This document shows positions 54,505 to 61,893 of a DNA stretch of 64,000 nt, in pieces. How positions within the stretch are numbered: the first letter of the stretch is position 1; each line of letters starts with the position of its first letter. The DNA comes from Lentisphaerae bacterium GWF2_50_93 (GTDB lineage: Bacteria > Verrucomicrobiota > Lentisphaeria > Victivallales > GWF2-50-93): contig MHBI01000020.1 in the NCBI GenBank assembly GCA_001804815.1, forward strand, positions 1 to 64,000, given 5' to 3'. A model generated the notes under the pieces. The model saw nothing but the letters and a program-made list of their open reading frames with translations. It had not been told where the DNA came from and made no database searches. Position numbers and translations under genes: made by a program.

Positions 54505-55368
54505 ATGGATGTATCTATGATAAAAGACATCTACCCGTTCAAGCATCATTATTTCAAGATAAAAAGCTATAACATGCATTATATCGATGAAGGGCTGGGC
54601 GAGCCCCTCGTCATCCTTCACGGAAATCCTTCCTGGTCGTTCCTCTTCAGGAATTTGATCCCCGAGCTGAGCAGGACAAACCGCGTCATTGTCCCCGACC
54701 ATCTCGGCTGCGGCATGTCCGACAAGCCGCAGAATTTCCAATACAGGCTCGAGACGCACATCGACAACCTCGAGGAATTCCTTCTCGGCCTGGATCTTCA
54801 GAACATCAATCTCATGGTCCATGACTGGGGCGGTCCGATAGGTCTCGGGTTCGCGATTCGCTATCCGGAAAGGATCAAAAGGCTGATAATCACAAATACC
54901 GCCGCGTTCACATCAACCAAGATACCATTCAGGATCTCTGTATGCCGTACTCCCTGGCTGGGTGAAAAACTTGTCAGGAGCCTCAACCTGTTCTGCAAGA
55001 TGTCGCTAAGAATGACAACGGTCAGGAAAATGCCGGAAAATGTCAAAAAAGGCTTTATCCTTCCCTATGATTCATATGAGAACAGGATAGCCGTTTATAA
55101 TTTTGTCAAGGATATTCCGGTAGTTCCAGAGGCGCCTTCATACGAGGTGCTGGTCGGGATCGAGCATGGCCTCTGGATGTTCAAGGACCATCCGGTGGCG
55201 ATCGCATGGGGCATGAAGGACTGGTGTTTCCATGAGGCTTTCCTGAAGAAATGGAAGCAGGTCTATCCGCAGGCCTCCGTCCTGCCCCTGTATTCCGCCG
55301 GACACTATCTGTTCGAGGATGAACCCGCGAAGATCACTGAATTCGTGAAAAAATTCATCTCAAATTAG
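54505..55368 (+). CDS. oleB: OleB-type alpha/beta hydrolase (beta-lactone decarboxylase-like)
   Basis: A 287-residue hydrolase starting MDVSMIKDIYPFKHHYFKI. The oxyanion-hole stretch is LHGNPSWSFLFRNL (39-52), the nucleophile is Asp107 in VHDWGGPIG, and the histidine lies in SAGHYLFEDEP. OleB enzymes have this haloalkane-dehalogenase-like layout with an aspartate nucleophile and a YPF...MHY-x-DEG-x-GEP head, and decarboxylate beta-lactones to olefins. The adjacent oleA-like gene supports the assignment; a true dehalogenase is the alternative. Confidence 0.8.
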   Translation: MDVSMIKDIYPFKHHYFKIKSYNMHYIDEGLGEPLVILHGNPSWSFLFRNLIPELSRTNRVIVPDHLGCGMSDKPQNFQYRLETHIDNLEEFLLGLDLQNINLMVHDWGGPIGLGFAIRYPERIKRLIITNTAAFTSTKIPFRISVCRTPWLGEKLVRSLNLFCKMSLRMTTVRKMPENVKKGFILPYDSYENRIAVYNFVKDIPVVPEAPSYEVLVGIEHGLWMFKDHPVAIAWGMKDWCFHEAFLKKWKQVYPQASVLPLYSAGHYLFEDEPAKITEFVKKFISN

Positions 55369-55404
55369 ACCTTCGCCTTGCAAATAGACAAGGCAAAGTT
55401 CTAA
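55365..55404. terminator. hairpin at oleB end
   Basis: TTAGACCTTCGCCTTG pairs with CAAGGCAAAGTTCTAA with two mismatches around an 8-base loop. It includes the stop codon and lacks a T run, so it is a possible terminator or RNA-stabilising stem. Confidence 0.5.
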
Positions 55405-55415
55405 TAATATCCAAT

Positions 55416-55664
55416 ATGAAAAACAGAATGGAAAACTCCAGGGACAAGGCCATGATGCTCGGGGTAGGCCTTGACAGCAGGGACGGACATGCCAGGGTTA
55501 CAAAGGGGGAGAATTTCTATCTCGCAGGCGGATCAGAAGAGACGCATGACCGCATGACCGAGACAGTGATCAAGGTCAACGAGAAGCTCCAGTCAAAGGG
55601 CAAGAAGCTGGAGGAAGTCGCCCCCGACGAATTCACCGACATCCTAAGGGAGGCTTCCAAGTGA
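55416..55664 (+). CDS. small conserved-looking protein coupled to prmC
   Basis: An 82-residue soluble protein (LGVGLDSRDGHARVTKGENFYLAGGSEETHDRMTETVIKVNEKL...). It is charged, with a strand-rich start and a helical end. Its stop TGA overlaps the GTG start of prmC, indicating coupled translation. I do not recognise a family, but its composition and coupling suggest a genuine gene. Confidence 0.7.
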   Translation: MKNRMENSRDKAMMLGVGLDSRDGHARVTKGENFYLAGGSEETHDRMTETVIKVNEKLQSKGKKLEEVAPDEFTDILREASK

Positions 55665-56578
55665 GGACCTCATCCAGCTATGACAGCACTCTATCCAATC
55701 TTGAAGAAAAATTGAAATCCGCCAGAACGTCCGATCCCCGCCTTGAAGCTGACCTCATCCTCTCTGAAGCAGTCGGGAAAACGTGTCTCGAAATACTGCT
55801 GGATAAAAAACAGAGGATCTCGTCAGAGCAGTCAAGAAAAATCAATTCCATGCTGGCAAGACGGCTGAAGCATGAACCGCTGCAATATATTTTCGGAAAG
55901 GCCTACTTCAGGAATCTTATCCTGAAAGTCGGTCCTGGTGTCCTTGTCCCCCGGCCTGAAACTGAAATACTTGTGGAGCATGCGCTCAAGCTTGCTCCGG
56001 AGAATTCACATGTCCTGGACATCGCAACCGGCAGCGGAGCAATCGCAATCTCACTCGCCCAGGAACGTCCTGATTTGATGGTGAACGCTTCAGACATCAG
56101 CCGCACTGCCCTCGGATATGCAAGAAGAAACATGAAGCTGAACAAGGTCGGTAAAATCAAGTTCTGGAAGGCGGATCTTCTCAAAGGCATAAGGAAAAGG
56201 AAGAAGTTCAGTGTCATCACGGCAAACCTTCCATATATAAACGCGAAGGACTACGCCGCCCTGCCCCGCGAAATCCGCAAATATGAACCGAAATCGGCAT
56301 TGCTCTCAGGCAAGGATGGTCTCAATCTTATAAGAAAGCTCATCTTGACAGCTCCTGAAAACCTTGAAAACGGCGGACATCTCATCCTCGAGATAAGTCC
56401 CGAACAGGAAAGGAAGATCATATGTTTTTTCGACAAGTCGAAAAAATTTTCTTCGATTGAATTCAAGAAGGATCTCTGCGGTAAGATACGGTTCTGCATA
56501 ATTAAGAAAAAAATGAAACACAGGCGTCCCGCCTGTGTTTTAAAGCACCGGTATGTCACGCCGGCAAAAGGAATGTAG
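55661..56578 (+). CDS. prmC: peptide chain release factor N5-glutamine methyltransferase
   Basis: A 305-residue methyltransferase modifying the GGQ glutamine of release factors. The N-terminal helical domain (~1-85) precedes VLVPRPETEILVEH and the SAM loop LDIATGSGAIAIS. The usual NPPY motif is NLPY here (ITANLPYINAKD). The GTG start at 55661 overlaps the preceding stop. The natural end is about residue 285 (RFCIIKK). The last ~20 residues are encoded by an ACAGGCGTCCCGCCTGT hairpin repeat, and the TAG stop lies in its GTAG. Confidence 0.93.
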   Translation: MRTSSSYDSTLSNLEEKLKSARTSDPRLEADLILSEAVGKTCLEILLDKKQRISSEQSRKINSMLARRLKHEPLQYIFGKAYFRNLILKVGPGVLVPRPETEILVEHALKLAPENSHVLDIATGSGAIAISLAQERPDLMVNASDISRTALGYARRNMKLNKVGKIKFWKADLLKGIRKRKKFSVITANLPYINAKDYAALPREIRKYEPKSALLSGKDGLNLIRKLILTAPENLENGGHLILEISPEQERKIICFFDKSKKFSSIEFKKDLCGKIRFCIIKKKMKHRRPACVLKHRYVTPAKGM

Positions 56579-56638
56579 AACAGGCGTCCCGCCTGTAATT
56601 ATGAATTTTGAGAACAACAGGCGAGACGCCTGTTCTAC
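56518..56638. repeat. REP-like cluster (ACAGGCG type)
   Basis: ACACAGGC-gtccc-GCCTGTGT (56518-56538) lies inside the prmC end. Then comes GTAG + AACAGGC-gtccc-GCCTGT (56575-56596) and, inverted, AACAGGCG-aga-CGCCTGTT + CTAC (56616-56638). The outer arms AATGTAGAACAGGCG and their complement pair over 17 bases. A single unit CACAGGCG-aga-CGCCTGTG + CTAC is at 58148-58170. Confidence 0.88.
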
Positions 56639-56658
56639 ATTATCAAAGGAGAGAGACA

Positions 56659-57978
56659 ATGGGATTTTACAGGACAGACAAGATAGACGGCAGATGGTGG
56701 TTCATCGATCCGGCTGGCAGGCGCTCCATATGCAAGGCCGTATGCCATGTGAGTTTCAAAGCTGACCGCATACTCAACACCGACAAAGTCCCCTATGCCG
56801 AAAACTGCCTGAAGAAACACGGTTCCGAAGAACGCTGGCGTGAAGCCACGGTGCGGCAGTTGCGTGAACTCGGATTCAACACTCTCGGTGCCTGGTCCGA
56901 TGCCGCGCTGGCGGAAATAGAAGTCCAGGGGAGTCGATTGTCAATCACACCGATCCTCGACACGGCCTCATCGTTCGTCGCGGAAATGAACAAAGGCAGC
57001 AACGCCTGGCTCCACGGAATCTTCCCGGACGTATTTGATACGCATTTTGCGGAATTCGCACTTTCATCAATGAAGAAAAAATGCGCACTACACGCAGACA
57101 CTCAGAATATCCTCGGCTGGTTTGCCGACAACGAACTGCGCTGGGGACCGGACTGGCGTGGGCCGGAAGAACTGCTGACTCTCTTTCTTGCAATGCCGGA
57201 AGACGGCCATGGCCGAAAGGCGGCAGTTAATCTGCTAAAGAGCCGATATCCATCCATAGCCGACTTCAATTCTGTCTGGAAAACCTCTTTCACCGGCTGG
57301 GGTTCACTTGAAGATTCAGGAAAAATAGTTCAGCCCTATGGCAGAGAAGCCATGTATATGCAGAACCAGGAAGTCGAACGCAAGGCGAACGAGGCCGATC
57401 CGAAACGCGCCGCTTTCATCGCCGACTGTGAAGCCTTCGCAGGACTTGTCGCCGAAAATTATTTCAGTGCAGTTTCAGCGGCAATTAAAAAGGCCGCCCC
57501 GAACCATCTGAACCTTGGGGCCCGTTTCGCCTATGTACCTCAAGAACAGGTGATCGCAGCTGCGGCAAGACATCTGGACGTGATCTCGTTCAACTGCTAT
57601 GCACAAGAACCGCTTTCATCACTCGCAAGATATGCGACTCACGGAAAACCCTGCATGATAACGGAATATTCCTACAGGGGCATGGACACAGGCCTTCCAA
57701 ACTCAAAAGGCGCCGGGGTATGCGTCCCGAACCAGGTGGAACGCGCAAAGGCGTTCGAGAAATTCACAGTCTCCGCGCTCGAAAATCCTTCGTTGATCGG
57801 TTACCACTGGTTCGAATATGCCGACGAGCCGAAGGAAGGCCGGCATCCCGATGGAGAAAACTCCAACTACGGAATCGTCACTATCGAGGACAAGCCGTAT
57901 CCGGATCTAATGGATGCCATGAGGCGTGTAAATTCCGCAGCGGAAAAAATACATCAGGACGGCTGCCGGGAAATATAG
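56659..57978 (+). CDS. TIM-barrel glycoside hydrolase, agarase/GH42-like
   Basis: A 439-residue cytoplasmic protein (no signal peptide) starting MGFYRTDKIDGRWWFIDPAGRR. The barrel has LRELGFNTLGAWSDA, ILGWFADNELRWG (probable acid/base Glu), ISFNCYAQEP and CMITEYSYRGMD (probable nucleophile Glu), closing with GYHWFEYADEP. The head resembles agarase-like proteins common in PVC genomes; the substrate is unknown. The start is preceded by GGAGAGA. An in-frame upstream start at 56608 lies in the repeat. Confidence 0.85.
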   Translation: MGFYRTDKIDGRWWFIDPAGRRSICKAVCHVSFKADRILNTDKVPYAENCLKKHGSEERWREATVRQLRELGFNTLGAWSDAALAEIEVQGSRLSITPILDTASSFVAEMNKGSNAWLHGIFPDVFDTHFAEFALSSMKKKCALHADTQNILGWFADNELRWGPDWRGPEELLTLFLAMPEDGHGRKAAVNLLKSRYPSIADFNSVWKTSFTGWGSLEDSGKIVQPYGREAMYMQNQEVERKANEADPKRAAFIADCEAFAGLVAENYFSAVSAAIKKAAPNHLNLGARFAYVPQEQVIAAAARHLDVISFNCYAQEPLSSLARYATHGKPCMITEYSYRGMDTGLPNSKGAGVCVPNQVERAKAFEKFTVSALENPSLIGYHWFEYADEPKEGRHPDGENSNYGIVTIEDKPYPDLMDAMRRVNSAAEKIHQDGCREI

Positions 57979-58257
57979 ATCAGCGCTGCCGGATATCTAC
58001 GGCTGAAACTTCTCATGCATTGTTCGTAGTCAAGCCATTATTGGCTGTCGTTTTTCAAGCAAAGAACACGTAAGAATGCGTCGACTACAAGCAGGAAGGC
58101 AGAACAGGCTCCTTCCGGAAAGTCGAAATTCATTTGAATCAGGAAATCACAGGCGAGACGCCTGTGCTACATTATGAAAGAATTGCCGGCAAGATGCCAG
58201 CGCTCCAAAATTACTTCGTTATTCGAATGTTCGGCTGTTCGTCATTCGACTCTTCCT
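57979..58257. repeat. intergenic repeats between convergent genes
   Basis: Cloverleaf copy D, second register, is at 58021-58093: TGTTCGTAGTC...GACTACAAGCA outer arm, AGCCA-ttat-TGGCT and ACGTA-agaa-TGCGT. CACAGGCG-aga-CGCCTGTG + CTAC is at 58148-58170. TTGCCGGC...GCGCTCC is at 58183-58206. TTCG words follow at 58216-58257, in the sense of the minus-strand AraC gene. Confidence 0.75.
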
Positions 58258-59070
58258 CTATCTTTCCGACATTACATTCCTGTATTTGACCGGCGACATG
58301 CCTGCGTATTTCGCAAAGATCCGTGTGAAATAGTTCGGGTCGCTTATACCGACGGTCAGAGCAACTTCCTTCACGGATACATCCGAGTTCATAAGAAGCT
58401 CCTTCGCCTTGTCGAGTTTCAGGCTTACCGCATATGTCCACGGCGAGACTCCGGTCGCCTTCTTGAAGAGCCTCGAGAAATGAAACTTGGAATATCCAGC
58501 CTGCTTTGCGGCTGCCTCAAGATTCGCACTCTCAAGCGTGACAGATTCAAGCAGGTGCCTTGTCATGTCCTGGGGCTCGGAAACCTTTATCAGCTCAAAT
58601 AGTATGTCGAGAAAGGTACGTGTGGCATCAAAGCTGTAGTTCATGCGCTTGGCTTTGAGTATGCGGTAGAGCTTGTCGAAACAATTGATGATCTGCCTGT
58701 TCTGTCCGATCCTCCTCACGGGCCTGACCGCGCTGAACCCCGCGATGCGCAGAAGATTCTCGGCATAGCTTCCCGAGAAATGCATCCACTTGATATTCCA
58801 GCCTATGGCAGGATCGCATTCATAACCATGCGTGAAATGCGCGGGTATGTAGAAGATGTCTCCAGCATTGATCTTATATGTCGTCTCGCCGAGCCTGAAC
58901 GAACCGACCCCGTCGAGGCAGTAGATCAACAGCGACTGTTCGAAATTCCTGGATTTCAGCACATGGTCCCTGGTATTGAAGTTCCCTGCGCTGATCAGCC
59001 ATATCCCCATCTGGCGCTCCTTCTGCGTAGGAGAACTCGGGAATCCGATCTTGAAGTCTTTCCTTTTCAT
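58258..59070 (-). CDS. AraC family transcriptional regulator
   Basis: A 270-residue regulator. Residues ~30-130 form a cupin-like sensing domain (VGSFRLGETTYKINAGDIFYIPAHFTHGYECD). The C-terminal double helix-turn-helix has LEAAAKQAGYSKFHFSRLFKKATG and VKEVALTVGISDPNYFTRIFAKYAGMSP. It is divergent from the UroD-like gene at 59194, with a long palindrome between them. It likely responds to a sugar or related ligand. Confidence 0.93.
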   Translation of the reverse strand: MKRKDFKIGFPSSPTQKERQMGIWLISAGNFNTRDHVLKSRNFEQSLLIYCLDGVGSFRLGETTYKINAGDIFYIPAHFTHGYECDPAIGWNIKWMHFSGSYAENLLRIAGFSAVRPVRRIGQNRQIINCFDKLYRILKAKRMNYSFDATRTFLDILFELIKVSEPQDMTRHLLESVTLESANLEAAAKQAGYSKFHFSRLFKKATGVSPWTYAVSLKLDKAKELLMNSDVSVKEVALTVGISDPNYFTRIFAKYAGMSPVKYRNVMSER

Positions 59071-59114
59071 AATAGCAATATAATCCAGTTCTTAGCAATA
59101 TAAACATATTGATA

Positions 59115-59157
59115 ATATTTATTTCACAGACAATTTTATTGTCATTGAAATAAATAT
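59115..59157. promoter_or_regulatory. nested palindrome between AraC and UroD-like genes
   Basis: ATATTTATTTCA (59115-59126) and its exact complement TGAAATAAATAT (59146-59157) enclose GACAAT-tta-ATTGTC (59129-59143). It is a strong candidate operator for the adjacent AraC regulator, controlling both divergent genes. Confidence 0.6.
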
Positions 59158-59193
59158 CATAACAAGATAATGCTAATAACAAAAGGAGAGTCA

Positions 59194-60318
59194 ATGAAGA
59201 ACATCACTCCGTGCCGTCCGAAATGGAAGAGCAGCAAGATGACCGACCGCGAACGCTTCAACAACCAGATGCACTACAAGCCGGTCGACAGGTGTTTCAA
59301 CATGGAGTTCGGGTACTGGGAGGAAAACTACGGCCTCTGGAAGCCCTTCATCGAAAACAAGATCACGAACGAGGGCGAGGCAAACATATATTTCAACTTC
59401 GACAAGATTTCAGGAGTCGGGGCACCATGGCTCTCGCCGGCCTTCGAACGAAAGACCCTTTCCGAGACCGCCACATCCAAGACCATAGTCGATTTCAACG
59501 GACTCATCTGCGAGATTCCAAAGGACGGGCACAGCACCATCCCGCATTACATAGGCTCGTCCATACAGGGCCCCGACGACTGGAAGAAGGTCAAGAAGGA
59601 GCATCTCAATCCCGACAATCCTTCAAGGAAGCCTGACGTTGCAAAGATGAAGGCCCAGCATCCGGAAAACCGCGACTATCCTCTGGGAGTCCATTGCGGC
59701 TCGATGATTGGACAGGTCAGGGATCTGCTGACGGTCGAAGGGCTCTCATACGCCATATACGACTATCCGGAAATGGTCGAGGACATGATTGAGAACCAGT
59801 GCGTGCTCATCGAGAACTTCCTTGACGAGGTGCTGCCGCATTTCAAATTCGACTACGCGAGCGGCTGGGAGGACATCTGCTTCAAGAACGGTCCTCTTGT
59901 TTCAGTCGACTTCTTCAAGGAGAAGGTCATGCCCCGCTACAAGCGCATCAACGCGAAGCTGAAGAAGCACGGCATCGACATCTGGTGGATAGACTGCGAC
60001 GGCGACGTAAGGCCGATACTCAAGTATTTCCTCGAAGGCGGAGTGAACTGCCTGTTCCCGTTCGAGGTCATGTGCTGCTGCCATCCCGGCGAACTGCTGA
60101 AGGAATACGGCAAGGACCTGAGGATCATGGGCGGATTCGACAAGACGAAGATGATCGCCGGGCCGAAGGCCATCACCGAGTACATGGAATCCCTCGTCCC
60201 TCTCGTAGAACGCGGAGGATACATACCGTTCTGCGACCATCGCTGTCCGCCGGACGTCAGCTGGGAAAACTACGTGTTCTATCTCGATCTGAAGGAAAAG
60301 ACATTCGGGATGAAATAA
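59194..60318 (+). CDS. uroporphyrinogen-decarboxylase-family protein
   Basis: A 374-residue protein with an AAAGGAGA ribosome site before the start. The fold is seen from TDRERFNNQMHYKPVDRCFNMEFGYWEE, HCGSMIGQVRDLLTVEGLSYAIYDYPEMVEDMI, WEDICFKNGPLVSVDFFKEKVMPRY and RIMGGFDKTKMIAGP. Members range from heme synthesis to corrinoid methyltransferases (MtaA/MtbA-like). Heme-type residues are not obvious, so a methyltransferase or catabolic role under AraC control is more likely. The substrate is unknown. Confidence 0.85.
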   Translation: MKNITPCRPKWKSSKMTDRERFNNQMHYKPVDRCFNMEFGYWEENYGLWKPFIENKITNEGEANIYFNFDKISGVGAPWLSPAFERKTLSETATSKTIVDFNGLICEIPKDGHSTIPHYIGSSIQGPDDWKKVKKEHLNPDNPSRKPDVAKMKAQHPENRDYPLGVHCGSMIGQVRDLLTVEGLSYAIYDYPEMVEDMIENQCVLIENFLDEVLPHFKFDYASGWEDICFKNGPLVSVDFFKEKVMPRYKRINAKLKKHGIDIWWIDCDGDVRPILKYFLEGGVNCLFPFEVMCCCHPGELLKEYGKDLRIMGGFDKTKMIAGPKAITEYMESLVPLVERGGYIPFCDHRCPPDVSWENYVFYLDLKEKTFGMK

Positions 60319-60346
60319 AATAAATCCGGACGGATTTATTTTATCA
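60314..60346. terminator. bidirectional terminator
   Basis: AATAAAATAAATCCG-ga-CGGATTTATTTTATC between convergent genes. The stem is AT-rich at the outside and GC-capped, with A and T runs on both sides. Confidence 0.8.
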
Positions 60347-61216
60347 GTTTATACTCGGGAATACGAAATCCGGGCGGAATGACGGTTTGGCTTTTTTTAG
60401 ATGATCCTGGTTTGTGATGCCGGTGAGGACTAGTCCGGATGTAAAGCCGAAATTGTTGGCACCGCGGATATCAGAGGCCAGCGAATCACCGAGCATGAGA
60501 ACCTGCTTCTTCTGCAGATTTGCAGGAAGATTGAAGCTTGTTATAAGGATTTCAAAGGCGTGATCGAAGATGGCACTGTATGGCTTGCCAAGATAGATCG
60601 GATTTTTCCTGATTCCGTAATCCGAAAGGATGGTGCATATGAACCGCGCCTTGCCGCCTGCACCGATCCCGAGCTCCCCGCTTGCGCCGTTCGGCCAGTA
60701 GCTGTCTGGATTCGGAACAACAAGGAACCTGTCCGGATACTTTATAAAGAAGTTCATCGCCGCGCTTATGTTCGACTGCCAGTTGTAGGTCCCCTCGCCC
60801 ACGATCACGCCCTGGCATTCGCAGATCTTCCGGGTCATCCGCTCCACCTTCAAACCGGCCTTTTCCGCAAAATTCGGCTTGCCGAGGTCACCCATTACAA
60901 AGAACTTCTTTCCCTTGAGCATGTTATTTTCAACAAAAGGAACCAGGGCATCAGCGCAGGACACTATTCTGTCAGGCCTTATATCGAGGCCTGCTCTCTT
61001 TAACATGCCGCTTTTCTCCTCGGTGGAATGGTTGCCGTCGTTGGTCAGGAGATAAAACGGGAATTTCGCGGTTTCAAGGCGCTTGATGAGGGATGATGCT
61101 CCGGGCATGACCTTGCGACCGGCGATCAGAGTGCCGTCAATGTCGAAAAGCATCGCGCGATAATCGCAGCTGTTGTTCTTCCACCATTCATTAAAAGTCT
61201 GGTTCAATATCTTCAT
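60344..61216 (-). CDS. HAD-superfamily phosphatase, NagD-like (class IIA)
   Basis: A 290-residue hydrolase. Motif I is MLFDIDGTLI, motif II is FPFYLLTNDGN, the C2-type cap lies in the middle, and the distal motifs are GKPYSAIFDHAF and VLMLGDSLASDIRGANNFGF. This is the sugar-phosphate/nucleotide phosphatase group that includes NagD. The substrate is unknown. It lies 25 bases downstream of cobO on the same strand, so they are probably cotranscribed. Confidence 0.88.
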   Translation of the reverse strand: MKILNQTFNEWWKNNSCDYRAMLFDIDGTLIAGRKVMPGASSLIKRLETAKFPFYLLTNDGNHSTEEKSGMLKRAGLDIRPDRIVSCADALVPFVENNMLKGKKFFVMGDLGKPNFAEKAGLKVERMTRKICECQGVIVGEGTYNWQSNISAAMNFFIKYPDRFLVVPNPDSYWPNGASGELGIGAGGKARFICTILSDYGIRKNPIYLGKPYSAIFDHAFEILITSFNLPANLQKKQVLMLGDSLASDIRGANNFGFTSGLVLTGITNQDHLKKAKPSFRPDFVFPSIN

Positions 61217-61240
61217 TATAATTTTTACCCGTGAAATTTA

Positions 61241-61762
61241 TTACTTTTCAATCCCGACCCTTGCCGTCACGCCCTTCTTATAATAGTGCTTCACTTCCTT
61301 CATTTCAGTTACAAGGTCAGCGGCCCTGATCAGCCTCGGGTCAGCATTCCTGCCGGTTAGGACAAGTTCTACGGATGCCGGTTTCGATTCAATTATCCCG
61401 AGGACTTCCTCAACTGAAACGAGGTTATACTTGTTGGCTGCCATGATCTCGTCGAGGATCACAACGTCATATTCACCTGAAGCGACAGCGGTCTTGATCT
61501 CATCGAAGCCCTTTTGCGCGAATTCCATATCCTCTGCATCAGGTTTTTTTCCGATGAAGCAGCTTCTGCCGAACTGTTTCACCCTGATATTTGGAAATTT
61601 CGCAAGGCTTCCATGCTCGCTGGACTTCATGCCTTTTGCGAACTGTCCGAAATAAACTTCAAGGCCCGCACCGGCGGCGCGGACTGCAAGTCCGATTGCA
61701 GCAGTGGTCTTTCCTTTGCCGTTTCCCGTATAAATCTGGACAAAACCTCTTTTAAGTTTCAT
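61241..61762 (-). CDS. cobO: cob(I)yrinic acid a,c-diamide adenosyltransferase
   Basis: A 173-residue P-loop enzyme of the BtuR/CobO/CobP family adding the adenosyl group to cobalt. It begins KRGFVQIYTGNGKGKTTAAIGLAVRAAG with the P-loop GNGKGKTT; VILDEIMAANKYNLVSVEEVL and VLTGRNADPRLIRAADLVTEM are family hallmarks. It completes the window's set of late cobamide enzymes (CobC-CobQ, CbiB). Confidence 0.95.
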   Translation of the reverse strand: MKLKRGFVQIYTGNGKGKTTAAIGLAVRAAGAGLEVYFGQFAKGMKSSEHGSLAKFPNIRVKQFGRSCFIGKKPDAEDMEFAQKGFDEIKTAVASGEYDVVILDEIMAANKYNLVSVEEVLGIIESKPASVELVLTGRNADPRLIRAADLVTEMKEVKHYYKKGVTARVGIEK

Positions 61763-61893
61763 ATAAATCCCTTGTCAAAGACACATAGAGCCTATAGTTT
61801 ATCACATTCCGTAGTGAATGAATCCATAAAAGTTAGCATGCTAAATAAAATTTTCCTTAAAAACAGAACTTTTTGTAAAATCCGGTGTCTATA

